From the NCBI RefSeq assembly GCF_027941955.1, contig NZ_CP115960.1, positions 744,001-808,000 of the forward strand: a stretch of DNA of 64,000 nt, given 5' to 3'. This document shows positions 42,507 through 52,155 of the stretch, one piece after another; within the stretch, counting starts at the first letter, position 1, and every line of letters begins with the position of its first letter. The notes beneath the pieces are model-generated. The model was not told where the DNA came from. It saw only the letters and a program-made list of their open reading frames with translations, and did no database searches. This stretch comes from Sphingomonas sp. 7/4-4 (GTDB taxonomy: Bacteria; Pseudomonadota; Alphaproteobacteria; Sphingomonadales; Sphingomonadaceae). The translations under genes and the position numbers were made by a program.

Positions 42507-42783
42507 ATGCTAGCGACTTGTCCGCATTGCAAAGCCGAGCAAGCATTCGTCGCTTATGGTGAACCCGGATCAATGGCGGCAGCCCGCTCGATGTTCACCC
42601 TCATGAAACCGTTGGCTTCGGCGGTCGACGACCTCCTCGATGACGCACGGAAGCGAGATCTCGCTGGAGTGCACGGGTTGCCAGATGCTTTCGAGCCAAT
42701 GCGCCCGATGCAAAACCTTGTTCATGCACACGGGCGACCTATGGTGCCCCGCATGCCACTCTAATTCGACGGCGGACGGATGA
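42507..42783 (+). CDS. Small double zinc-ribbon protein between korA and korB (frame-corrected)
   Basis: About 91 residues after removing one extra base near 42640. The first half, from ATG 42507 behind AAGGAGGG, reads MLATCPHCKAEQAFVAYGEP. The second half, in the next frame, reads HGSEISLECTGCQMLSSQCA then RCKTLF and WCPACHSNST. Thus there are four CxxC pairs, enough for two zinc sites. The stop TGA overlaps the korB ATG (ATGA), which supports the corrected frame, since the uncorrected frame stops 19 bases earlier and loses three CxxC pairs. No function is known to me; the tight position suggests a role linked to the Kor enzyme. Confidence 0.6.
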
Positions 42784-43813
42784 ACGACCTGACCCCCATC
42801 AAGCCCAGCACACCCAAGGACTGGGAAACCGACCAGGAAGTCCGCTGGTGCCCGGGCTGCGGCGACTATGCGATCCTCAAGGCGGTGCAGCGCACCATGC
42901 CCGAGATCGGCGCCACGCCCGAGAACACCGTGTTCGTCAGCGGCATCGGCTGCTCGTCGCGCTTTCCCTATTACATGGAGACCTATGGCTTCCACACCAT
43001 CCACGGCCGCGCGCCGGCGGTGGCGACGGGGTCAAGCTCGCCAATCCCGATCTCGACGTGTGGATCATCACCGGCGACGGCGACGCGCTGTCGATCGGCG
43101 GCAACCATACGATGCATCTGCTCAGACGGAATCTGAACTGCCAGATCCTGCTGTTCAACAACGAGATCTATGGCCTCACCAAGGGGCAATATTCGCCGAC
43201 CAGCCGCGAAGGCACGCGTTCGCCGTCCACGCCGTTCGGCTCGGTCGATCACCCCGCCAAGCCCTGCGCCTTCGCGCTGGGCAGCGGCGCGCGGTTCGTC
43301 GCGCGCGCGATCGACGTGCACAAGAACCTGCCCTCGGTCCTGAAGGCCGCGCATGCGCACCAGGGCGCGGCGTTCATCGAGATATTCCAGAACTGCATCG
43401 TCTATAACGACGACGTGTTCGAACCGTTCACGGCCAAGCCGAACGCCCAGCTCAACCAGATGTGGTGCGAGCACGGCAAGCCGCTGCTCTTCGCGGGCGG
43501 TGCCAAGGGGCTTTCGCTCGACGTGGAGCGGCTGACGCTCAAGGTCGTCGACGTCGTCGACGGCGATTGGGAAGCCGCAGGCGTGATCGTCCACAACACC
43601 GCCAATCGCGCGATCGCGCACATGCTGGTCGAGATGCCGTTTGGGCCGTTCCCGATGGCGCTGGGCGTGCTCTACGACGATCCCGCACCGACCTTCGAAA
43701 GCGCCGTAGTCGCGCAGAACAAGGCGGCGAGCGAGGGCAAGAAGCCCGATCTGCAGAAGCTCGTGGCCAAGGGCCAGACCTGGCTGGTCGACAAGGCACC
43801 GCACGCATTGTGA
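42780..43813 (+). CDS. korB: 2-oxoacid:acceptor (2-oxoglutarate:ferredoxin) oxidoreductase, beta subunit
   Basis: Small subunit that binds thiamine diphosphate and a Fe-S cluster; about 344 residues. It contains RWCPGCGDYAILKAVQ and FVSGIGCSSRFPYYM with cluster cysteines, and the ThDP motif IITGDGDALSIGGNHT followed by NNEIYGLTKGQYSPTS. One G is missing in GGGG at 43028-43031; corrected it reads AVATGVKLANPDLDVW. Start ATG 42780 overlaps the zinc-ribbon stop by ATGA. Confidence 0.92.
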
Positions 43814-43835
43814 GGCAGGGCGCCAAGAGGAGCGA

Positions 43836-44225
43836 TTGAGCGAGGAGATCGAAGCGCTTGCCCGAGTAGCGGTGGACTGCGGCTTCAAGCTGCACGAAGC
43901 GCTCGGGCCGGGGCTTCTCGAGTCGGTCTATGAAGTGTGCCTGTTTCAGAGCCTAAGAGAACGAGGCCTGTCCGCAGAACGGCAAAAACCGATACCCATT
44001 TGCTTCAACGGGATAGTGCTCGAAGAAGGCTTTCGGGCAGATCTGCTGGTCGAGGGGCGGCTGCTGATCGAGTTGAAATCAACAGAAGCCTTTGTCCCGG
44101 TTCACGGCAAACAGGTGCTGACCTATCTCCGTCTGATGGAACTCCCGCTTGGTCTGCTGATGAATTTCGGCGCGCCCACTTTCCGGGACGGCGTGCGGCG
44201 TATTGCCAATAACTATTTTAGATAA
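43836..44225 (+). CDS. GxxExxY family protein
   Basis: A 129-residue protein of the GxxExxY family (named for GPGLLESVYE here), with FRADLLVEGRLLIELKSTE, which has the shape of a PD-(D/E)XK nuclease-like core. No activity has been shown for this family to my knowledge. TTG 43836 is the start because GAGGAG (43827-43832) precedes it with 3-base spacing. It follows korB by 22 bases but is probably unrelated in function. Confidence 0.8.
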   Translation: MSEEIEALARVAVDCGFKLHEALGPGLLESVYEVCLFQSLRERGLSAERQKPIPICFNGIVLEEGFRADLLVEGRLLIELKSTEAFVPVHGKQVLTYLRLMELPLGLLMNFGAPTFRDGVRRIANNYFR

Positions 44226-44234
44226 AACAGATTT

Positions 44235-44329
44235 CTCACACGAAGGCACGAAGGCACGAAGAAGCAGTTGTGGAACAGGCGCGAAGCGCTCCTCCGAACC
44301 TTCTTCGTGCCTTTGTGTCTTCGTGTGAG
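44235..44329. repeat. Large inverted repeat, family C (CACGAAG type), copy 1
   Basis: CTCACACGAAGGCACGAAGG at the left mirrors CCTTTGTGTCTTCGTGTGAG at the right across a central GCGCGAAGCGC hairpin. One arm reappears at 50549-50578. It lies between the GxxExxY gene and the cyclopropane synthase gene. Confidence 0.7.
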
Positions 44330-44387
44330 TCATTTTTCCTTCTGAATGCGCTTGCCCGCACCGCCGCCGCGTGCATGTAGGGGCGTG

Positions 44388-45625
44388 ATGAACGCGCCGA
44401 CGCGAGGACAGGGTCGCAGACAGGAAACGGGACGCGGCGGCGGACCGTTGGAACTGCTGGCGCCCGTCTTCCATCGCCAGCTCGACCGGCTCGATCGCGG
44501 GATTACCGAGGGCAGCCTCGAACTGCTGCTGCCCAGCGGCCGTGCGCGGTTGCTCGGCGGACGGGCGGACGGTCCTGCCGCGGTGGTCGATCTTCGCAGC
44601 TGGCGGGCACTGCTGCGGCTCGCGTTGAGCGGGTCGATCGGCTGGTACGAGGCCTGGGCGGCGGGGAGTGGGCCAGCCCCGATCCGGTGCAGCTCTTCGC
44701 CCTGTTCAGCCGCAACCGCGCCGGCCTGGCGCAGCCCGCGCGGGCGACCGGTCCGTGGCGACTCGCCAAGCGGCTCTGGCACTGGCTGCGGCGCAACCAT
44801 CGCGGCGGATCGCGCCGCAACATCCGCTTCCATTACGATCTCGGCAACGATTTCTACCAGCCGTGGCTCGACGCGGGGATGACCTATTCGAGCGCGCGGT
44901 TCGCCGACCCCGGCCAGCGGCTCGAAGAGGCTCAGCAAGCCAAGCTCCAGGCGATGCTCGATCGCACGGCCACCGTGCCCGGCAATGCGATCCTCGAGAT
45001 CGGCTGCGGCTGGGGTTCGTTCGTCGAACTGGCGGTGCGGGCGGGGCGGCACGTGCACGGCATCACGCTGTCGACCGAGCAGAAGGCCTGGGCCGAGGCA
45101 CGCACCGCGGGCATGAGCGGCGCCAGCTTCGCGCTCACCGATTATCGTGACGTCAGCGGCCATTACGACGCAGTCGTCAGCATCGAGATGGCCGAGGCGG
45201 TGGGCCGCCAATATTGGCCGGCCTATCTCTCCGCGATCTCCCGCGCGCTGAAACCCGGAGGCCGCGCGGCGCTGCAGGTGATCATCTTCGACGATGCACT
45301 GTTCGAAGGCTATGCCGGCAATGTCGATTTCATCCAGCGCTACATTTTCCCGGGCGGGTTGCTGATCCGGACAAGCGAATTCCGGCGTCTTGCCGCCAGC
45401 AACGGCATGGACTGGCGCGATCAGGTCAATTTCGGGCTCGATTATGCCGAGACGCTCCGGCGCTGGCGCGAGAATTTCGAGGCGGCGGCGGCTGGCGGGC
45501 TGCTGCCCGCACAATTCGATGCGCGTTTCATCGCCTTGTGGCGCTATTACCTGATGTATTGCGAAGGCGGATTTCGCGGCGGCGGCATCGATGTCGTCCA
45601 GGCGACACTGGTCAAGGAGGGGTGA
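44388..45625 (+). CDS. Cyclopropane-fatty-acyl-phospholipid synthase family methyltransferase
   Basis: Uses S-adenosylmethionine to add a methylene bridge to unsaturated acyl chains of membrane lipids; about 412 residues. The SAM core is FHYDLGNDFYQPWLDAGMTY, then ILEIGCGWGSFVELAVR and GITLSTEQKAWAEART, and the family end YAETLRRWRENFEAAA. One G is missing in GGGG at 44663-44666; corrected it reads YEAWAAGEWASPDPVQLFAL. The stop overlaps the next start (TGATG), so it is coupled to the serine hydrolase gene. Confidence 0.9.
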
Positions 45626-46778
45626 TGAAGACCTGGATGCTGGCGAGTGCGCTCGCACTCGCAACGATGGCGGGTGCCGCGACGGGGCAAAGCGCGCCGC
45701 AGGATACCAGCGGTCTCAGGAAAGTCGGCGCCGAAGTGCTGTTCTGGAGCCAGGAAAAGCGCGACGCCAATTTCCCGCACATGGAGAAGATCTTCCCCGG
45801 CCATGTCGTCAAGGCCGGGGGCAAGGTCCGCGCGCTGCCCGCGGGCAAGCCGCTGCCGTTCTCCGACGCCGAGCTCGATGCCTTCATCGCCAGCCAGAAC
45901 ATTGCGGGGCTGATCGTCCTGCAGGACGGCAAGATCCGCCTCGAACGTTACGCGCGAGGCTATGGCCGGGAAGGGCGCTGGACCAGCTTCTCGGTCGCCA
46001 AGTCGTTCACGTCCACCTTGGTCGGCGCCGCGATCAAGGACGGCTACATCAAGTCGGTCGACGAGCCGGTGACCAAGTACATCCCGGAGCTCGCCGGCAG
46101 CGGCTATGACGGCGTCACCATCGCGCAATTGCTCACCATGACGTCGGGCGTGAAGTGGAACGAGGATTATACCGACGCGAAGTCCGACGTCGCCCGCATG
46201 TTCCTCGAACCGGTGCCGGCGGGGAGGACCCCACCGTCTATTACATGAAGAAGCTGCCCCGCGAGACTGCGCCGGGTTCGAAGTGGGTCTACAAGACCGG
46301 CGAGACCAATCTCATCGGCGTGCTGGTGATGCGCGCGACGAAGAAACCGCTCGCCGATTATCTGAGCGAGAAGGTCTGGCGGCCTTATGGGATGGAGCAG
46401 GATGCCTTCTGGATGATCGATCCGTCGGGGCATGAGGTCAGCGGCTGCTGCCTGTCGGTTTCCCTGCGCGACTATGCCCGGATGGGGCAATTGGCGCTCG
46501 AAGGCGGCAAAGGCGTGGTCCCGGCCAACTGGTTCGCCGAATCGACTCGCGTCCATGCCGATATCGGCGTGCCCGGCCGCGGCTATGGCTATCAATGGTG
46601 GACCTACCCGGAAGGGCGCTTCGGCGCACAGGGCATTTTCGGCCAGACGATCCGGGTGGATCCGAAGAGCAAGACGGTGATCGCAGTGTCCGCAGCAGCC
46701 GACAAGGCGAGCGACCGCGACTACGGGCTGGCTCGGACGGCATTCCTCGACAGGCTGTTCGCGGCGGCGACCCACTGA
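45625..46778 (+). CDS. Serine hydrolase (beta-lactamase class C / esterase family), exported
   Basis: About 384 residues with a signal peptide (MKTWMLASALALATMAGAAT). The active-site SxxK is in FSVAKSFTSTLVGAAIKDGY, the Tyr-x-x part is YKTGETNLIGVLVM, and the late motif is RGYGYQWWTYP. These belong to the beta-lactamase/D-aminopeptidase-like superfamily; the natural substrate is unknown and resistance should not be assumed. One G is missing in GGGG at 46221-46224; corrected it reads PVPAGGEDPTVYYMKKLP. AAGGAGGG precedes ATG 45625. Confidence 0.85.
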
Positions 46779-46780
46779 TC

Positions 46781-46861
46781 GTCACCCCGGCGAAGGCCGG
46801 GGCCCAAGGTTTCTCTGCCCGGGCGCTCGTGGCTCTGGATCCCGGCTTTCGCCGGGATGAC
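46781..46861. repeat. Paired REP-like palindromes, family A, copy 3
   Basis: GTCACCCCGGCGAAGGCCGG at the left and GGCTTTCGCCGGGATGAC at the right, with GGCTCTGGATC in the spacer, as at 12360. It separates two convergent genes. Confidence 0.8.
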
Positions 46862-46870
46862 GGGGAAGGG

Positions 46871-47580
46871 CTACTCCACCCGCTCGAAATGCCCGGTCTC
46901 GAACCCGGCAACGGCCAGCGCCAGGATACGCTCCGCCACAGCCTCGGGCGCCTTCACCGTCTCCGGGTTCTCCCCGGAAACGCCCGCGCGCGCATCTTGG
47001 TCCGGGTCGCGCCCGGGTCGACCACGCCGACGTGCACGCCGCTGATATGGCGGACTTCCTCGCCATAGCTGAGCAGGAGGTTCTCGAACGCCGCCTTGGA
47101 CGCGCCATAGGTGCCCCAATAAGCCCGCGGCGTCCGCCCGACGCTGGAGGTGATCCCCAGCACGCGCGCCTGCTTCGCCGCCTTCAGCAGCGGATCGAAC
47201 GCCGCCAGCATCGCCGCCTGGGCAGTGACGTTGAGCGTCAGCACCTTGGCGAATTCCTTGAAGTCGATCGCCGGCACTGCGCTCAGGCTGCCCAGCGACG
47301 CCGCGTTGAGCACCAGCAGGTCGAGCGCCGGCCAACGCTCGCCGACCGCGCCGGCGAGCCGCGCCACGCTCTCATTCTCGGTCAGGTCCATCGGCGCGAT
47401 CGTCGCCGAGCCGCCCGAGGCGTAGATCGCCTCCTCGACTTCCTCGAGCCCGCCGGCGGTGCGTGCGGTGAGCACGACATGCGCGCCCGCGGCGCCGAGC
47501 GCCCGGGCAGTGGCAGCGCCGATCCCGCGGCTGGCGCCGGTGACGAGCGCGATACGGTCGGCGAGGGGCTTGTCGGTCAT
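46871..47580 (-). CDS. Short-chain dehydrogenase/reductase
   Basis: About 236 residues. The NAD(P) loop is IALVTGASRGIGAATARALG, the catalytic Ser lies in GITSSVGRTPRAYWG and the Tyr-x-x-x-Lys in YGASKAAFENLLLSYG. The substrate is unknown. One base is missing in CCCC at 46972-46975; corrected it reads FPGENPETVKAPEAVAERIL. It follows purF by 21 bases on the same strand, so it is probably in the same transcript. Confidence 0.9.
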
Positions 47581-47601
47581 TCGAACTCCGGGAGAATCAG
47601 G

Positions 47602-49059
47602 TCAGCCGACCCGTTCCTCCAGAAGCGCGAACTGGTCAACCGGCTGCAGCTCATCCTGGTCGGTGAGCGTGGTCGGATATTCGCCGGTGAAGCACGCGTC
47701 GCAATATTTGGGGTGGATGTCGGCGCGGTGCGCCTCGCCCAGCGCCTTGTACAGCCCGTCGATGCTGACGAACGCCAGGCTGTCGGCATGGATGAAGTCG
47801 GTCATCCCCTCGACATCGAGCTTGGCGGCGAGCAATTTGGCGCGCTCGGGCGTGTCGACGCCGTAGAAGCACGAATGCCGGGTCGGCGGCGAGGCGATGC
47901 GCAGATGCACCTCGGCCGCGCCGGCCTCGTGCATCATCTGAACGATCTTGAGGCTGGTCGTCCCGCGCACGATCGAATCGTCGATCAGCACGATGCGCTT
48001 GCCCTTGATCAACTCCTTGTTGGCGTTGTGCTTGAGCTTGACGCCGAGGTGGCGAACCTTGTCGCCGGGCTGGATGAAGGTGCGCCCGACATAATGCGAG
48101 CGGATGATCCCCAGCTCGAACGGAATGCCGCTCTGCTGGGCATAGCCGATCGCAGCGGGCACGCCCGAATCGGGCACCGGCACGACCAGATCGGCCTCGA
48201 CCGGCGATTCGATCGCCAGCTGCGCGCCGATCGCCTTGCGCACCGAATAGACGCTGCGGTCTTCGGCGATCGAATCGGGGCGCGAGAAATAGACATATTC
48301 GAAGATGCACGGCCGTGACGCGACCGGCGGGAAGGGCTTGTGCGAAGTGACCTCGCTGCCCTTGACGATCACCAGCTCGCCGGCCTCGACGTCGCGGACA
48401 TATTCGGCGCCGACCACGTCGAGCGCCACCGTCTCCGAGGCGAAGATGATCGAATCGTCGAGCTTGCCCATCACCAGCGGACGGATACCGAGCGGATCGC
48501 GGCAGGCGATCATGCCCTCCGGCGTCATCACGATCAGCGAATAGGCGCCCTCGACTTGCTTGAGCGCATCGATGAAGCGATCGATCAGCGTGCGATATTG
48601 CGAGGTCGCGACGAGGTGGATGATCACTTCGGTGTCGCTGGTCGACTGGAAGATCGCGCCGCGCCGGACGAGATCGCGCCGCAGCCGCATCGCGTTCGAG
48701 ATGTTGCCGTTATGCGCCACCGCGAAGCCGCCGCTCGCCAGCTCGGCGTAGAGCGGCTGGACGTTGCGGATCGCGGTGTCGCCGGTCGTCGCATAACGGA
48801 CATGGCCCGCTGCGGTGTTGCCGGAGAGGCTGCGGATGATGTCGTCGCGGTCGAAATTGCCCGCGACATGCCCCATCGCGCGATGCGTATGGAACTGGTG
48901 GCTGTCCCAGCTGGTGATGCCGGCCGCCTCCTGGCCACGGTGCTGGAGCGCGTGGAGACCCAATGCCACGAGCGCAGCAGCGCCCTCGGAATTGGAAACA
49001 CCGAAAATGCCGCACTCTTCGTGCAGCTTGTCGTCATCAAACGGGTGCGTGGTAAGCAT
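47602..49059 (-). CDS. purF: Amidophosphoribosyltransferase
   Basis: Catalyses the first committed step of purine synthesis, PRPP plus glutamine to phosphoribosylamine; 485 residues. The glutaminase cysteine is Cys16 after a 15-residue propeptide (HEECGIFGVSN), followed by LHALQHRGQEAAGI and HVRYATTGD. The PRPP motif is RIVLIDDSIVRGTT. The cysteines in RPCIFEYVYFS, HSCFYGVDTP and YCDACFTGEYP match the Bacillus-type enzyme with an iron-sulfur cluster. No frameshift. Confidence 0.95.
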   Translation of the reverse strand: MLTTHPFDDDKLHEECGIFGVSNSEGAAALVALGLHALQHRGQEAAGITSWDSHQFHTHRAMGHVAGNFDRDDIIRSLSGNTAAGHVRYATTGDTAIRNVQPLYAELASGGFAVAHNGNISNAMRLRRDLVRRGAIFQSTSDTEVIIHLVATSQYRTLIDRFIDALKQVEGAYSLIVMTPEGMIACRDPLGIRPLVMGKLDDSIIFASETVALDVVGAEYVRDVEAGELVIVKGSEVTSHKPFPPVASRPCIFEYVYFSRPDSIAEDRSVYSVRKAIGAQLAIESPVEADLVVPVPDSGVPAAIGYAQQSGIPFELGIIRSHYVGRTFIQPGDKVRHLGVKLKHNANKELIKGKRIVLIDDSIVRGTTSLKIVQMMHEAGAAEVHLRIASPPTRHSCFYGVDTPERAKLLAAKLDVEGMTDFIHADSLAFVSIDGLYKALGEAHRADIHPKYCDACFTGEYPTTLTDQDELQPVDQFALLEERVG

Positions 49060-49188
49060 CAGCCCTCGAGGGGTTGGGAACTCTTGAGGGCCATATAGGC
49101 ACTCCGTCGCGATTTGTCGCCGGTTTGTCACAAGGAAATGAACCACGGGGCTGTTTCGCCGGTTTTTCAAGGCGAAAGGAGCCACATC

Positions 49189-49437
49189 ATGGCCAAGGAT
49201 CATGGATCGCAGATCAAGAATGACGACCTCTACGAGAAGCTGCGCGACGACGGAGCGTCGAAGGAAAAGGCAGCGCGAATCGCCAATGCGAAGGAGGCGG
49301 GCACGCTCGACAAGGGCGGCACGCATCTCGAGAACCGTTCGAAGGACGAACTCTATGACGAAGCGAAGGACATCGGCATCGAGGGCCGTTCGGAGATGGA
49401 CAAGGATGCGCTGATCGACGCGATCCGGGGGCACTAG
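49189..49437 (+). CDS. Small Rho N-terminal-domain-like protein
   Basis: An 82-residue charged protein. The C-terminal half, NRSKDELYDEAKDIGIEGRS then MDKDALIDAIRGH, matches the SAP-like Rho_N helix pair. The N-terminal half, NDDLYEKLRDDGASKEKAAR, is a second helical unit. Such proteins occur in many bacteria; the role is unknown, perhaps nucleic-acid binding. GAAAGGA precedes ATG 49189. Confidence 0.75.
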   Translation: MAKDHGSQIKNDDLYEKLRDDGASKEKAARIANAKEAGTLDKGGTHLENRSKDELYDEAKDIGIEGRSEMDKDALIDAIRGH

Positions 49438-49451
49438 CAGGCTGCGGGCCA

Positions 49452-49553
49452 AGCCCTCCCCGACCCCACCCGCAAGCGGAAGGGGAGCGCATTGGGCGAA
49501 CGTTGCGGCTCCTTCGCTCCCCTTCCGCGAAGCGGAGGGGTCGGGGAGGGGCT
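49452..49553. repeat. Palindromic repeat, family B, copy 4
   Basis: GCCCTCCCCGACCCC at the left is mirrored by GGGGTCGGGGAGGGG at the right; inner words CGGAAGGGGAGCG and CGCTCCCCTTCCG also pair. It fills the gap before hisI. Confidence 0.7.
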
Positions 49554-49589
49554 CTTCCGTGATCTGGACGAGTTGGGTAGAGCAGGGAT

Positions 49590-49952
49590 GTGACCGACAA
49601 CCGCGACACCAGCCTCGCCCTGAACCCCAAATACGACGCCGCCGGCCTGATCACCGCCGTCGCGACCGACGCCGCGACCGGCGAGCTCCTCATGCTCGCG
49701 CACATGAACGCCGAGGCGCTCGAGGCGACGCTCGCCACCGGCGAGGCGCATTTCTGGTCGCGCAGCCGCGGCCGGCTGTGGAAGAAAGGCGAGAGCTCGG
49801 GCCATGTCCTTCGCGTGATCGAGGCCCGGATCGATTGCGATCAGGACGCCTTGTGGCTCAAGGTCGAGGCGGCAGGCCCCGCATGCCACACCGGCGAACG
49901 CAGCTGCTTCTTCCGCCGCATCGAGGACGGGCGGCTGGTCCGCGACGCATGA
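49590..49952 (+). CDS. hisI: Phosphoribosyl-AMP cyclohydrolase
   Basis: Opens the purine ring of phosphoribosyl-AMP in histidine synthesis; 120 residues. The metal and active-site parts are [40 protein letters not shown] and TGERSCFFR. No hisE domain is fused. GTG 49590 follows AGCAGGGA. The stop overlaps the next start by ATGA. Confidence 0.95.
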   Translation: MTDNRDTSLALNPKYDAAGLITAVATDAATGELLMLAHMNAEALEATLATGEAHFWSRSRGRLWKKGESSGHVLRVIEARIDCDQDALWLKVEAAGPACHTGERSCFFRRIEDGRLVRDA

Positions 49953-50441
49953 GGGCATTCGCTCTGGTCCTCCTCCTTACCGCATGCTCAGGGGGCGGGC
50001 AGGGGAGCGGCAATGCCCAGGCGCCGCAGGATCTCGAAAGCGCCGCGATCGAACGCGGGCTGGTCCGCGATCCCGACGACAGCGACCTGACCGGCCTCTA
50101 CGCCCGCGACACCGACCGGATCTGCGTCGTCCGGAAGGGCTCCAACTATCGGATGGGCGCCTATGTCGATTATGGCGACCGCATCACTTGCAGCGGTTCC
50201 GGCACCGTCGAACGGAGCGGCGAAACCCTCAAGGTGACGCTCGGCAAGGACGGGTGCAATTTCGAGGCCCATTACGACGGCGACCGCATCAAATTCCCCG
50301 GCGCGCTCCCCGACGCCTGCAGGAAGCTCTGCGCCCGCCGCGCCTCGTTCACCGGGCTGGAAGCCACCCGCCTGAGCGAGATCCGCCGCCGAAGCCGCCG
50401 CGATGCGCGATTCGAGCGGGCGACGGCTGTGCGGGGAGTAG
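49949..50441 (+). CDS. Lipoprotein, about 163 aa (frame-corrected end)
   Basis: The N-terminus [18 protein letters not shown] is a lipoprotein signal with acceptor Cys13. The body ([40 protein letters not shown]) is beta-rich with four cysteines that may pair. Uncorrected, the frame runs on through a palindromic repeat to 50578; removing one extra base near 50387 gives [20 protein letters not shown] and a stop at 50441, which I prefer. Start overlaps hisI by ATGA. Function unknown. Confidence 0.7.
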
Positions 50442-50462
50442 AGAAGGGCTCACCCTCTTCCC

Positions 50463-50542
50463 GTCACCCCGGCGAAAGCCGGGGCCCAGAGCCAAAAACG
50501 ATATCGCTCGTGACCCTGGGCCCCGGCTTTCGCCGGGGTGAC
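50463..50542. repeat. Paired REP-like palindromes, family A, copy 4
   Basis: GTCACCCCGGCGAAAGCCGG and GGCTTTCGCCGGGGTGAC flank GGCCCAGAGCCA. This is the cleanest match to the family consensus, together with the copy at 53381. Confidence 0.85.
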
Positions 50543-50548
50543 GGATAC

Positions 50549-50578
50549 GCTTCTTCGTGTCTTCGTGCCTTCGTGTGA
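50549..50578. repeat. Family C repeat, single arm
   Basis: CTTCTTCGTGTCTTCGTGCC then TTCGTGTGAG, the same words as the right arm of the inverted repeat at 44235-44329. Confidence 0.65.
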
Positions 50579-50653
50579 GCCAATTTTCTCCGCGCCACCC
50601 ATGCGCTGTCACACAAGGTTGCCCCCATTGCGCGCCGCTCCTAAAGCCCGGGC

Positions 50654-52155
50654 ATGGCCGATCCCTTCTACATCTCGACAGCAATCCACTATCCCAATGG
50701 CCGTCCGCATATCGGCCATGCCTATGAGATGATCGCCGCCGACGCGATCGCGCGCTATCAGCGCCAGCACGGCCGCGACGTCTTCTTCCAGACCGGCACC
50801 GACGAGCACGGCCTCAAGATGGTCAAAACCGCGCGCGAACGCGGCATCGAACCGCGCGAACTCGCTGACGAAATGTCCAGCTATTTCCGTGAAATGGCCG
50901 ACATTCTCGATATTTCGTACGATCGTTTCATCCGTACCTCCGAGCCCGAGCATTATGCCGCCAGCCAAGCGATCTGGCAGGCGATGGCCGATGCCGGCGA
51001 CTTGTATCTCGATCGCTACGAAGGCTGGTATTCGGTCCGCGACGAAGCCTTCTACGAAGAGAAGGAACTCACCGACGGGGAAGGGGGAAACTCTCGCCCC
51101 AGGGCACTCCGGTCGAGTGGACCGCCGAGGAGACCTGGTTCTTCAAGCTCTCCAAATATCAGCAGCCGCTGCTCGATCTCTACGCCGCCAACCCAGACTT
51201 CATCCGCCCGGAATCGCGCCGCAACGAGATCATGCGCTTCGTCGAAGGCGGACTGGTCGATCTGTCGGTCAGCCGCACCAGCTTCGATTGGGGCGTGCCG
51301 GTGCCGGGCAGCCCCGACCACGTCATGTACGTCTGGGTCGATGCGCTGACCAACTACATCACCGGTGCCGGCTATCCGCACGACGTTCCGCGCTTCGAGA
51401 AATTCTGGCCCGCTGATATCCACTTGATCGGCAAGGACATCGTCCGCTTCCACGCAGTCTATTGGCCTGCCTTCCTGATGTCCGCGAACCTGCCGCTGCC
51501 AAAGCAGATCTTCGGCCACGGCTTCCTCCTCAACCGCGGGGAAAAGATGTCCAAGTCGGTCGGCAACGTCGTCGATCCGATGCAGCTCGCCGAGCTCTAC
51601 GGCGTCGACGCCTTGCGCTATTTCCTGCTGCGCGACGTCAGCTTCGGCAATGACGGCACGTTCAGCGACGAGGCGATCGTCACCCGCGCGAACGCCGACC
51701 TCTCGAACAGCTTCGGCAATCTCGCCCAGCGCGTCCTCGCCTTCATCGCCAAGAATTGCGAAGGCCATGTGCCCGAGGGCAGGGCAGAGGAGGCCGACGC
51801 GGTGCTCCTCGCCGAAGTCGACATCGCCTGCGCGGGCTTCCGCGTGGCGTTCGACGATCTCGCGCTCAGCCAGGGTGTCGAGACGTGGATGACTGGGGTG
51901 TTCGCCTGCAACCAATATATCGACGCACAGGCGCCCTGGGCGCTGCGGAAGACCGATCCCGAGCGGATGAACGCGGTCCTCCGCACGCTGCTCCGCGCGA
52001 TCCGCCATCTCGCCACCACGATCCTGCCGGTGATCCCCACCTCGGCGGGCAAGCTGCTCGTCCAGCTGCCATCCGCCGACGACGAGGACTTCCGCATCGC
52101 CGCGCCGACCCCCATCTTCCCGAGGCTCGAGCTGCAGGCGGTGGAGGAAGCGTGA
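50654..52155 (+). CDS. metG: Methionyl-tRNA synthetase
   Basis: Charges tRNA-Met; about 500 residues. It has [20 protein letters not shown] with the HIGH motif, [16 protein letters not shown] with KMSKS, and [15 protein letters not shown]. There is no C-terminal tRNA-binding extension. One G is missing in GGGGG at 51083-51087; corrected it reads [20 protein letters not shown]. The stop overlaps the TatD start (GTGA). Confidence 0.95.

Noticed and set aside
45625..46778. Calling the serine hydrolase an antibiotic-resistance beta-lactamase
   Set aside because: It has only the general SxxK fold; the family is broad and includes esterases and peptidases.
50442..50578. C-terminal extension of the lipoprotein through a REP-like repeat
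   Set aside because: One extra base near 50387 explains the run-on; the corrected frame stops at 50441 with a normal ending.
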